Part shown: in pieces, positions 1-5,663 of the stretch
Numbering within the stretch: the first letter of the stretch is position 1
Layout: each line of letters starts with the position of its first letter
Assembly: GCA_023402505.1 (NCBI GenBank)
Contig: JAEYGD010000024.1
Span: 1-5,663 of the forward strand
Origin: Actinomycetes bacterium
GTDB taxonomy: Bacteria; Actinomycetota; Actinomycetes; Mycobacteriales; Micromonosporaceae
Reading direction: 5' to 3'
DNA: 5,663 nucleotides
Position numbers and translations under genes: made by a program
The notes under the pieces: model-generated
What the model was told of the DNA's origin: nothing
The model's database searches: none
What the model saw: only the letters and a program-made list of their open reading frames with translations

Positions 1-1
1 C

Positions 2-18
2 GGGGGGGGGGGGGGGGG
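2..18. repeat. Homopolymer run of 17 G
   Basis: Positions 2-18 are an unbroken run of G (C on the strand of grpE). It lies 21 nt beyond the grpE stop codon, in the space where the grpE-dnaJ junction is expected in actinomycetes. Such a long mononucleotide tract is exceptional even in GC-rich DNA, and no other run in the window comes near it. It may be a true slippage-prone tract, or a sequencing or assembly artefact at a contig end (poly-G is a known artefact of two-colour short-read chemistry). The remainder of 1-39 holds only a weak 4-bp inverted repeat (CGAC at 21-24, GTCG at 30-33) and no convincing terminator. Confidence 0.9.
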
Positions 19-39
19 CACGACCAGGTGTCGCACCAC

Positions 40-792
40 TTACTCGGGATCGGCGACCCCGACCAGCGCCGGCCGCAGCAGCCGCTCGCCGACCAGGTAA
101 CCCCGTCGCATGATCTGCACGCAGGTCGGCTCGCTGACGTCGGCCGAGGTCTGGTGTGCCACCGCCTCGTGCCGGGTCGGGTCGAACGGGTCGCCCTCCT
201 CGCCGAACGGGGTCAGGCCGAACTTGCCGAGCGCGGTGACGAGCTGCTCCGCCACCGACCCGAACGGCCCGACCAGGTCGCCGTGCTCACGGGCCCGGTC
301 CAGGTCGTCGAGGATCGGCAGCAGCGCGGCGAGCACCGCGCCGGTGGCCTGCTCGGTGACGAGCCCCCGGTCCCGGTCGACGCGCTTGCGGTAGTTGGCG
401 TACTCCGCCGTCACCCGCTGGAGGTCCCGGGTCCGCTCGTCGAGCTCGGCGCGCAGCGCCTCCGACTCGGCGCCGAGCGAGGTGGCCGCGGCGGCGTCGA
501 CCGGCTCGGCCGGGGCGTCCACCACCGGCGGGCCACCCGGCGTGCTTTCGTCCGCCTCGGCGGTCTCCACCCGGATCTCGTCGACCACGACCTCGGCCTC
601 CTCGACCAGCCCTTCGGCCGGGGCGTCCGACCCGGCGTCGGCGGCGGCCGCGTCGGACACCGGAGCCTCCCTGATCTTGCGGTTGTTACGGATGACGACC
701 CGCGGCTCCGCACCGGCCTTGCCGGCGGACGCGGAGCCACCCCGCGCCGACCCGGTGCTGCCCGGGTCGGCGGCTCGTGGCTTGTCCGTCAT
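40..792 (-). CDS. grpE: GrpE, nucleotide exchange factor of DnaK
   Basis: This 250-residue cytoplasmic cochaperone speeds ADP release from DnaK so that ATP can bind and substrate can leave. Residues 1-105 or so are a low-complexity Ala/Glu/Asp-rich extension with a basic patch near residues 31-41 (VVIRNNRKIR). A heptad-like charged helix follows at about 108-145 (ALRAELDERTRDLQRVTAEY), the dimerising coiled coil of the family. The C-terminal beta domain carries the GrpE signature: FDPTRHEAV at 203-211, then GYLVGERLLRPALVGV from residue 231. The ATG start is preceded by a GAGG Shine-Dalgarno core (plus-strand CCTC, 800-803) at 7 nt spacing; the stop is TAA. It lies 47 nt downstream of dnaK on the same strand, so the two are probably co-transcribed from the dnaK promoter. 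The long disordered N terminus is common in actinobacterial GrpE. The identification is firm. Confidence 0.96.
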   Translation of the reverse strand: MTDKPRAADPGSTGSARGGSASAGKAGAEPRVVIRNNRKIREAPVSDAAAADAGSDAPAEGLVEEAEVVVDEIRVETAEADESTPGGPPVVDAPAEPVDAAAATSLGAESEALRAELDERTRDLQRVTAEYANYRKRVDRDRGLVTEQATGAVLAALLPILDDLDRAREHGDLVGPFGSVAEQLVTALGKFGLTPFGEEGDPFDPTRHEAVAHQTSADVSEPTCVQIMRRGYLVGERLLRPALVGVADPE

Positions 793-839
793 GCGGCTAC
801 CTCATCCCTGTGCGTGGAGTGCGTTTCCGGGGGCGACGG

Positions 840-2729
840 TCACTTCTTGTCCTCGTCCACGATCTCCGCGTCGACCACGTCGTCGGGGCCACCGGCCTGC
901 GCACCGCCGGCCTGGGCGCCACCGGCCTGTGCACCGCCGGCCTGGGCGCCACCGGCCTGGGCGCCACCGGCACCCGCCTCGCCGGCCTGCTCGCCCTGCT
1001 GGTTGTAGAGCAGGGAGCCGGCCTGCTGGGAGACCTGCGCCAGCCGCTCGTGCGCCGACTTGATCTTCTCGATGTCCTGACCGCCGAGGGCGCTGCGCAG
1101 CTCGCCGAGCGCCTCGTTGATCTGGTCCCGGGACTCGGCGGGCAGCTTGTCGCCGCTCTCGGCCAGGAACTTCTCGGTCTGCCACTGGAGCGCCTCGGCC
1201 AGGTTGCGGGTCTCCGCCTCGTCGCGGCGCCGCTTGTCCTCCTCGGCGTGCTCCTCGGCGTCCCGGCGCATCCGCTCGATGTCATCCTTCGGCAGCGAGG
1301 AGCCGCCGGTGATGGTCATCTTCTGCTCCTTGCCGGTGCCGAGGTCCTTCGCGTGGACGTTCACGATGCCGTTCGCGTCGATGTCGAAGGTGACCTCGAT
1401 CTGCGGGACACCGCGGGGCGCCGGGGGCAGGCCGGTCAGCTCGAAGGTGCCGAGCTTCTTGTTGTACGCGGCGATCTCGCGCTCACCCTGAAAGACCTGG
1501 ATCAGCACCGACGGCTGGTTGTCGTCGGCCGTGGTGAAGACCTCGGAGCGCTTGGTCGGGATGGTGGTGTTGCGCTCGATCAGCTTGGTGAAGATCCCGC
1601 CCTTGGTCTCGATGCCAAGGCTCAGCGGGGTCACGTCGAGCAGCAGGACGTCCTTGACCTCGCCCTTGAGCACACCGGCCTGGAGGGCGGCGCCGACGGC
1701 GACGACCTCGTCCGGGTTGACGCCCTTGTTGGGCTCCTTGCCGGTGAGCTGCTTGACCAGGTCGGTCACGGCCGGCATCCGGGTCGAGCCACCGACCAGG
1801 ATGACGTGCTCCACGTCGGCGACCTTGATGCCGGCGTCCTTCACGGCCTGCTCGAACGGGCCCTTGCAGCGGTCCAGCAGGTCCTGCGTCATCCGCTGGA
1901 ACTCGGCGCGGCTGAGCGTCACGTCCAGGTGCAGCGGGCCGGCGGCACCGGCGGTGATGTACGGCAGGTTGATGTTGGTGGTGGTCGCGGCGGAGAGCTC
2001 GATCTTCGCCTTCTCGGCCGCCTCCTTGAGGCGCTGCATCGCCATCTTGTCCTGCGACAGGTCGATGCCGTGCTCGCCACGGAAGGTCTTCACCAGGTGG
2101 TCGATGACGCGCTGGTCCCAGTCGTCGCCGCCGAGCTGGTTGTCACCGCTGGTCGACTTGACCTCGACGACGCCCTCGGCCAGCTCCAGCAGCGACACGT
2201 CGAAGGTGCCGCCGCCGAGGTCGAACACCAGGACGGTCTGCTCCTTGGAGCCCTTGTCCAGCCCGTACGCCAGGGCGGCCGCGGTCGGCTCGTTCACGAT
2301 CCGCAGCACGTTGAAGCCGGCGATCTCACCGGCCTCCTTGGTGGCCTGGCGCTGGCCGTCGTTGAAGTAGGCCGGAACGGTGATCACCGCGTCGGTGATC
2401 TGCTCACCCAGGTACGCCTCGGCGTCCCGCTTGAGCTTCATCAGCGTACGGGCCGAGATCTCCTGCGGCGTGTACTTCTTGCCGTCGATGTCGACGGACC
2501 AGTTGGTGCCGATCTCCCGCTTGACCGAGCGGATCGTCCGGTCCGGGTTGGTCACGGCCTGACGCTTGGCGACCTCACCGACGAGCACCTCGCCGTTGCG
2601 GGCGAACGCGACGATCGACGGGGTCGTCCGCGAACCCTCCGCGTTGGCGATGACGGTGGGCTCACCGCCCTCCAGGACGCTGACGCAGGAGTTCGTCGTG
2701 CCGAGGTCGATACCGACCGCACGTGCCAT
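840..2729 (-). CDS. dnaK: DnaK, Hsp70 chaperone
   Basis: This 629-residue cytoplasmic ATP-dependent chaperone binds exposed hydrophobic peptides and works with DnaJ and GrpE. The ATPase domain shows phosphate loop 1 GIDLGTTNS at residues 6-14, NEPTAAALAYG at 146-156, phosphate loop 2 DLGGGTFDVS at 170-179 and the adenosine motif VILVGGSTR at 309-317. The interdomain linker VLLLDVTPLSL is at 361-371, followed by the substrate-binding beta domain and the helical lid. Between about residues 70 and 86 the protein is shorter than Escherichia coli DnaK by roughly 24 residues, a known trait of Gram-positive DnaK. Cys15 matches the conserved cysteine of E. coli DnaK; Cys288 is an additional one. The tail has five GAQAG repeats (589-613) and ends in an acidic, EEVD-less but DnaK-typical VDAEIVDEDKK. 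I chose the ATG at 2729 because MARAVGIDLGTTNS is the canonical N terminus and GAGGA lies 7 nt upstream. A longer GTG start at 2792 would sit in promoter DNA. Confidence 0.98.
   Translation of the reverse strand: MARAVGIDLGTTNSCVSVLEGGEPTVIANAEGSRTTPSIVAFARNGEVLVGEVAKRQAVTNPDRTIRSVKREIGTNWSVDIDGKKYTPQEISARTLMKLKRDAEAYLGEQITDAVITVPAYFNDGQRQATKEAGEIAGFNVLRIVNEPTAAALAYGLDKGSKEQTVLVFDLGGGTFDVSLLELAEGVVEVKSTSGDNQLGGDDWDQRVIDHLVKTFRGEHGIDLSQDKMAMQRLKEAAEKAKIELSAATTTNINLPYITAGAAGPLHLDVTLSRAEFQRMTQDLLDRCKGPFEQAVKDAGIKVADVEHVILVGGSTRMPAVTDLVKQLTGKEPNKGVNPDEVVAVGAALQAGVLKGEVKDVLLLDVTPLSLGIETKGGIFTKLIERNTTIPTKRSEVFTTADDNQPSVLIQVFQGEREIAAYNKKLGTFELTGLPPAPRGVPQIEVTFDIDANGIVNVHAKDLGTGKEQKMTITGGSSLPKDDIERMRRDAEEHAEEDKRRRDEAETRNLAEALQWQTEKFLAESGDKLPAESRDQINEALGELRSALGGQDIEKIKSAHERLAQVSQQAGSLLYNQQGEQAGEAGAGGAQAGGAQAGGAQAGGAQAGGAQAGGPDDVVDAEIVDEDKK
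895..969 (-). repeat. Five 15-bp tandem repeats in the dnaK tail
   Basis: Five adjacent 15-bp units read GCCTGnGCnCCnCCG on the plus strand (895-909, 910-924, 925-939, 940-954, 955-969). Units 2, 4 and 5 are identical; units 1 and 3 differ from each other by one base, so units 1-2 and 3-4 form a near-perfect 30-bp duplication. They encode the GAQAG pentapeptides of the flexible DnaK C terminus. Flanking sequence at 970-999 keeps a looser trace of the pattern. A 15-bp period preserves frame, so copy-number change would only lengthen or shorten the tail. Confidence 0.9.
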
Positions 2730-2736
2730 CTTCGCT

Positions 2737-2741
2737 TCCTC
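2737..2741 (-). promoter_or_regulatory. Ribosome binding site of dnaK
   Basis: Plus-strand TCCTC reads GAGGA on the coding strand, 7 nt before the ATG at 2729-2727. This spacing supports the ATG over the in-frame GTG at 2792-2790, which would add 21 residues. Confidence 0.8.
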
Positions 2742-2791
2742 GCTTCGTTCGTTTGAGCAGGTGACGGGCACCGCCCGCAGCACACCCACCA

Positions 2792-2808
2792 CAAGTTGAG
2801 TGAACTTG
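2792..2808. repeat. Second dyad overlapping the HAIR operator
   Basis: CAAGTT (2792-2797) and AACTTG (2803-2808) form a perfect inverted repeat with 6-bp arms and a 5-bp centre. It shares bases 2796-2808 with the HAIR element. Read as half-sites, GTTGAGT (2795-2801) and CTTGACT (2805-2811) are also imperfect direct repeats offset by 10 bp, about one helical turn. This may allow a second mode of repressor binding or may simply follow from half-site similarity. Confidence 0.6.
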
Positions 2809-2814
2809 ACTCAA
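2796..2814. promoter_or_regulatory. HAIR operator, probable HspR binding site
   Basis: TTGAGT (2796-2801), seven bases, then ACTCAA (2809-2814) is a perfect dyad that fits the inner six bases of each arm of the known HspR-associated inverted repeat (CTTGAGT-N7-ACTCAAG), including the 7-bp spacing. Only the outermost base of each arm departs from consensus. It lies 67-85 bp upstream of the dnaK ATG and overlaps the probable -10 and transcription start, the position expected for a repressor of the dnaK operon. HspR with DnaK as corepressor is the established system in Streptomyces; its use here is inferred, since hspR itself is not in the window. Confidence 0.85.
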
Positions 2815-2841
2815 TAGTGCCACGCCCGGGGCGATCGTCAA
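2813..2841 (-). promoter_or_regulatory. Probable vegetative promoter of dnaK-grpE
   Basis: On the minus strand, TTGACG (2836-2841) is a good -35 hexamer. With a 17-bp spacer it is followed by ACTATT (2813-2818), a mediocre -10; TATTGA (2811-2816) with a 19-bp spacer is the alternative. Transcription would begin near 2803-2807, giving a leader of about 75 nt. The -10 and start lie in or beside the HAIR element, consistent with repression by occlusion. The -35 is convincing; the exact -10 is not. Confidence 0.5.
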
Positions 2842-2889
2842 GTCGAGGTTGAGCCGACCCGACGCAACGTACCCGTTATTACCGTCTGG

Positions 2890-2919
2890 TTGTCTTCCCT
2901 TGCATCGGTCGGGCACGCT
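2890..2919 (+). promoter_or_regulatory. Candidate promoter for a leaderless GTPase transcript
   Basis: TTGTCT (2890-2895) resembles a -35 and CACGCT (2914-2919) a weak -10, separated by 18 bp. The GTG at 2926 lies six bases after this -10, where transcription would begin. No Shine-Dalgarno sequence precedes that GTG, so a leaderless mRNA, common in actinobacteria, would explain the layout. The hexamers are weak and this is only a candidate. Confidence 0.25.
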
Positions 2920-2925
2920 TTAGCG

Positions 2926-4752
2926 GTGACGACGCACGGCGATCCCGCCACCCACTCCGCCGCGCCCGCCGTCGCCGCCCGCACCGGCCCCACGGACGCC
3001 GGGGAGGCCCCGTCGTCCACCTTCCCGGACGACAGCCTGCCCGCCGCGCTGACCGGCCTGCGCGCCGCGATCGGCACGGCGCACTTCCCGCTCGCGCTGC
3101 CCTCGGCGGAGGCCGCCACCCGGGTCGGCCGGGCCCTGACCGACCAGCTCGACGACTACCTGCTGCCCCGGCTCCGCCGCATCGACGCGCCCCTGCTCGT
3201 GGTGGTCGGCGGCTCCACCGGCGCCGGCAAGTCGACACTGGTCAACAGCCTCGTCAAGGCCCGGGTGAGCGCCGCCGGGGTGCTCCGCCCCACCACCCGC
3301 TCCCCGGTGCTGGTCTGCAACCCCGCCGACGCCGGCTGGTTCCGGCAGGGCGAGCTGCTGCCCGGCCTCACCCGCACCAGCGGTCCCAGCGAGGACCCCC
3401 GCACCCTGCACCTGGTCACCGCACCGGCGCTCCCGGCCGGGCTGGCCTTCCTCGACGCGCCCGACATCGACTCGGTGGTCGACGCCAACCGGGCCCTGGC
3501 CGGGCAGCTGCTCGCCGCCGCCGACCTCTGGCTGTTCGTCACCACCGCCGCCCGGTACGCCGACGCCGTCCCCTGGGAGCTGTTGCGCACCGCCCAGGCC
3601 CGCGGCACGGTGACCGCGATGGTGCTGGACCGGGTGCCGCCGGAAGCGAGCGACGAGGTCGCCGCCCACCTGTCGGAGATGCTCGCCGACCAGGGCCTCG
3701 GCTCGGCGCCGCTGTTCGTTCTCCCGGAGACCTGGGTGGACGGGCAGGGCCTGCTCCCCGAGCGGGTCACCGGCCCGCTCGGCGACTGGTTCGCCCGGCT
3801 CGCCGCCGACGCGGACGCCCGCGCCGCCGTCGTCCGGCAGACCCTCGACGGGGCGCTCGCCACCCTCCACCCCACCGTCAGCGGGCTCGCCGACGCCGTC
3901 GACGAGCAGCTGGCCACCGCCGACGCGCTGGACGAGCGGGTCGCCGCGGCGTACCGGGGGGCCCAGCGGACGGTCGAGCAGGGGCTCTCGGACGGGCGGT
4001 TGCTGCGGGGCGAGGTGCTGGCGCGCTGGCAGGAACTGGTCGGCACCGGCGAGTTCTTCCGCACCCTCGAGGCTCGCATCGGGCGGCTGCGCGACCGCGT
4101 CGTCGCCGCCGTCACCGGGCGCCCCGCCCCCGCCGCCGAGCTGCGCGTCGCCATCGAGTCCCAGCTGGTCACGCTGCTGCGCGGGGTCGCGTCGGAGGCG
4201 GCGGAGAACGCGCACACCGCCTGGCGGGCGCACCCCGCCGGGGCGGAACTGCTCGATCCGGAGCTCGCCCACCCGTCACCCGACCTGCCGGAGCGCGCCG
4301 AGCGGATGGTCCGCGACTGGCAGCGCGCCGTGCTGGACCTGGTCCGGGCCGAGGGCGGCGACAAGCGGTTCGCGGCCCGGGCGGCCGCGTACGCGGTGAA
4401 CGCCACCGGCCTCGCCGTGATGATCGCCGTGTTCGCCTCGACCGCGTTCATCCCGACCGGGCTGGAGGTCGCCACCGGGGCCGGCACGACTGTCGCCGCC
4501 CAGGCCGTGCTCCAGGCCATCTTCGGCGACCAGGCCGTGCGTACGTTGGCGAGCAAGGCCCGCACCGACCTGCTGGCGCGGGTGCGCGAGCTGCTGGACG
4601 AGGAGGCCGCGCGCTACCTCGCCCGCACCGCCGCCGCCCGGCCGGCGGCCGAGACCGCCGAGGCGTTGCGCCGGGCCGCCGACCGGGTCGAGGTCGCCCG
4701 CCGGCGCAGCGGCATCGGCGTGGACGCGCCGGCCGAGGAGGACGGGCGGTGA
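2926..4752 (+). CDS. Dynamin-like membrane GTPase-family protein, divergent G domain
   Basis: This 608-residue protein is probably a membrane-associated P-loop GTPase-family member; its cellular role is unknown. Residues 1-40 are Ala/Pro-rich and look disordered. The G domain has G1 GGSTGAGKST at 95-104, a G2-like RPTTR at 121-125 and a G3 DAPDIDS at 177-183, where the usual DxxG glycine is Asp. At the G4 position it reads VLDRVPP (233-239), where its downstream partner has VLNQADRLPP, so the NQA part of the NKxD-type motif is missing. G5 is also unrecognisable (LFVLPET, 263-269). A long helical region follows, then two hydrophobic segments at about 490-509 and 512-533, probably a membrane hairpin or paddle, and a charged helical tail. 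The start is uncertain: GTG at 2926 is preferred, but TTG at 2890 would add 12 residues and neither has a clear ribosome site. It overlaps the next gene by 4 bp. Confidence 0.85.
   Translation: MTTHGDPATHSAAPAVAARTGPTDAGEAPSSTFPDDSLPAALTGLRAAIGTAHFPLALPSAEAATRVGRALTDQLDDYLLPRLRRIDAPLLVVVGGSTGAGKSTLVNSLVKARVSAAGVLRPTTRSPVLVCNPADAGWFRQGELLPGLTRTSGPSEDPRTLHLVTAPALPAGLAFLDAPDIDSVVDANRALAGQLLAAADLWLFVTTAARYADAVPWELLRTAQARGTVTAMVLDRVPPEASDEVAAHLSEMLADQGLGSAPLFVLPETWVDGQGLLPERVTGPLGDWFARLAADADARAAVVRQTLDGALATLHPTVSGLADAVDEQLATADALDERVAAAYRGAQRTVEQGLSDGRLLRGEVLARWQELVGTGEFFRTLEARIGRLRDRVVAAVTGRPAPAAELRVAIESQLVTLLRGVASEAAENAHTAWRAHPAGAELLDPELAHPSPDLPERAERMVRDWQRAVLDLVRAEGGDKRFAARAAAYAVNATGLAVMIAVFASTAFIPTGLEVATGAGTTVAAQAVLQAIFGDQAVRTLASKARTDLLARVRELLDEEAARYLARTAAARPAAETAEALRRAADRVEVARRRSGIGVDAPAEEDGR
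4737..4741 (+). promoter_or_regulatory. Ribosome binding site of the second GTPase
   Basis: GGAGG, within a GAGGAGG run (4735-4741), lies 7 nt upstream of GTG 4749 and inside the end of the preceding gene. It fixes the start at this GTG rather than the in-frame ATG at 4770 or GTG at 4800. Confidence 0.85.
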
Positions 4753-5663
4753 GCAACATCGTCGGGCGGATGCGCGGGGCGTTCCGGGGTGAGCAGCGGG
4801 TGAGCGCCGACGCCCTGATCGCCCGCCTGGAGGCGGTCGGCCGGTTCGTCGACCTGGCCGACGGCCACCTGCCGGACAAGCAGCTCGTCGCCGCGCACAC
4901 CCTGCTCGAACGGGCCGGCACCCGGCTGGCGCTCTCCCGGGACCACACCGTGGTGGCCCTCGCCGGCGCCACCGGCAGCGGCAAGTCGAGCCTGTTCAAC
5001 GCCCTCGCCCGGATGGAGTTGTCACCGGTCGGGGTCCGCCGGCCGACCACCGGTGTCACGCACGCCTGCGTCTGGGGGCCGCTGGACGGCGGCAGCCGGC
5101 TGCTCGACTGGGTCGGCGTACTGCCCCGGCACCGGTTCGTCCGGGAGAGCGTGCTCGACGGTGACGACGAGAGCGTCCTGCACGGGCTGATCCTGCTCGA
5201 CCTGCCCGACTTCGACTCGGTGCAGCGTTCGCACCAGCTCGAGGTGGACCGGCTGCTCGGCCTGGTCGACCTGGTGGTCTGGGTGGTCGACCCGCAGAAG
5301 TACGCCGACCGGGTGGTCCACGCCACCTACCTGCGCGAGTTCCACCGGCACCGGGACGTCACCCTCGTCGTGCTCAACCAGGCCGACCGGCTGCCGCCGG
5401 CGGAGCTGCCCCGGGTGCTCGCCGACCTGCGCCGGCTGCTGGACGCGGACGGGCTGGAGGGCGTACCGCTGCTGGCCACCACCGCCGTCGACCCGGACGG
5501 GACGGGCGGGCTGCGGGAGGCGCTGGAGCGGGCGGTCGCCGAGCGGCAGGCCATGCTGCGGCGGCTGCGCGGGGACCTGGACGCCGTGGTGACCGACCTG
5601 GCGGGGTTGGTCGACGCCGGCGAGCCGCCCGGCCTGAACGACGCGACCGTCGCCGCGCTGCAC
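4749..5663 (+). CDS. Second dynamin-like GTPase, 3' end outside window
   Basis: This frame is open from the GTG at 4749 to the window edge: 305 codons with no stop, so only the N-terminal part is seen. It is a P-loop GTPase with a complete motif set: G1 GATGSGKSS at 73-81, a G2-like RPTTG at 98-102, G3 DLPDFDS at 151-157 (again with Asp in place of the DxxG glycine), G4 NQAD at 210-213 with its Asp in the guanine-specifying position, and a G5-like ATTA at 243-246. A hydrophobic strand with WVVD at about 193-196 follows G3. Its motifs align with those of the upstream protein, so the two are probably ancient paralogues. The GTGA overlap (4749-4752) and strong ribosome site imply translational coupling and stoichiometric production. 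Tandem pairing recalls bacterial dynamin-like pairs such as Streptomyces DynA/DynB or mycobacterial IniA/IniC, but orthology is not shown. Any membrane segments would lie in the unseen part. Confidence 0.9.
   Translation, partial: MSNIVGRMRGAFRGEQRVSADALIARLEAVGRFVDLADGHLPDKQLVAAHTLLERAGTRLALSRDHTVVALAGATGSGKSSLFNALARMELSPVGVRRPTTGVTHACVWGPLDGGSRLLDWVGVLPRHRFVRESVLDGDDESVLHGLILLDLPDFDSVQRSHQLEVDRLLGLVDLVVWVVDPQKYADRVVHATYLREFHRHRDVTLVVLNQADRLPPAELPRVLADLRRLLDADGLEGVPLLATTAVDPDGTGGLREALERAVAERQAMLRRLRGDLDAVVTDLAGLVDAGEPPGLNDATVAALH

Noticed and set aside
19..39. Transcription terminator after grpE
   Set aside because: Only a 4-bp stem is possible and no T tract follows; the operon is expected to continue into dnaJ.
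28..1008. Plus-strand open frames opposite grpE and the dnaK tail
   Set aside because: They are low-complexity Arg/Gly/Pro/Ala translations antisense to grpE and the GAQAG repeat, with no ribosome site or domain.
777..2756. A 659-codon plus-strand open frame covering all of dnaK
   Set aside because: It is antisense to an unmistakable dnaK. High G/C at third codon positions removes stops from the opposite strand; the translation is Leu/Gly/Asp/Val-rich with no recognisable domain.
2730..2792. Upstream GTG start for dnaK adding 21 residues
   Set aside because: It would extend DnaK beyond its universally conserved N terminus and start inside the probable operator; the ATG at 2729 has a proper ribosome site.
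2838..2852. TCAA-N7-TTGA as a second HAIR site
   Set aside because: The half-sites are only 4 bp and in the opposite inside-out arrangement to HAIR, so chance is likely.
2730..2925. CIRCE element for HrcA control
   Set aside because: No TTAGCACTC-N9-GAGTGCTAA-like dyad is present; the HAIR element accounts for regulation.
2920..4565. Long minus-strand open frames opposite the first GTPase
   Set aside because: They are composition shadows; the plus strand has the P-loop, membrane segments and a coupled downstream start.
4448..5663. Minus-strand open frames opposite the second GTPase
   Set aside because: They are Arg/Ser/Pro-rich or Val/Gln/Pro-rich translations without motifs, while the plus strand carries a full G1-G5 series.

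Overview
The window is a very GC-rich stretch of bacterial chromosome. Codons end mostly in G or C, long spurious open frames run antisense to every gene, and the dnaK promoter carries a HAIR-type operator (TTGAGT-N7-ACTCAA) rather than CIRCE. DnaK also lacks the roughly 24-residue ATPase-domain segment found in Gram-negative DnaK. Together these point to an actinomycete; a Micromonosporaceae member is my guess from general style, not from a search.

Layout: (1) 1-39 is the non-coding end beyond grpE and contains a run of 17 G. (2) 40-792, minus strand, is grpE. (3) 840-2729, minus strand, is dnaK, whose C-terminal tail contains a 15-bp tandem repeat (895-969). dnaK and grpE are read in that order as the start of a heat-shock operon; dnaJ and hspR would be expected beyond the left edge but are not in view. 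(4) 2730-2925 is a divergent intergenic region with the dnaK promoter, the HAIR operator and an overlapping second dyad. (5) 2926-4752, plus strand, is a membrane-anchored GTPase-like protein with two C-terminal hydrophobic segments. (6) 4749-5663, plus strand, is a second related GTPase that overlaps the first by 4 bp and runs off the right edge.

How it fits together: DnaK and its nucleotide-exchange factor GrpE form the Hsp70 cycle, under probable negative control by HspR. The two divergent GTPases are a translationally coupled pair of P-loop proteins resembling bacterial dynamin-like tandem pairs. Their G domains are unequal: the second keeps a full set of G1-G5 motifs, while the first has lost the G4 NKxD-type motif through an apparent three-residue gap and has no recognisable G5. 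This asymmetry is the most interesting feature of the window. I saw no mobile element, CRISPR array, tRNA or rRNA.
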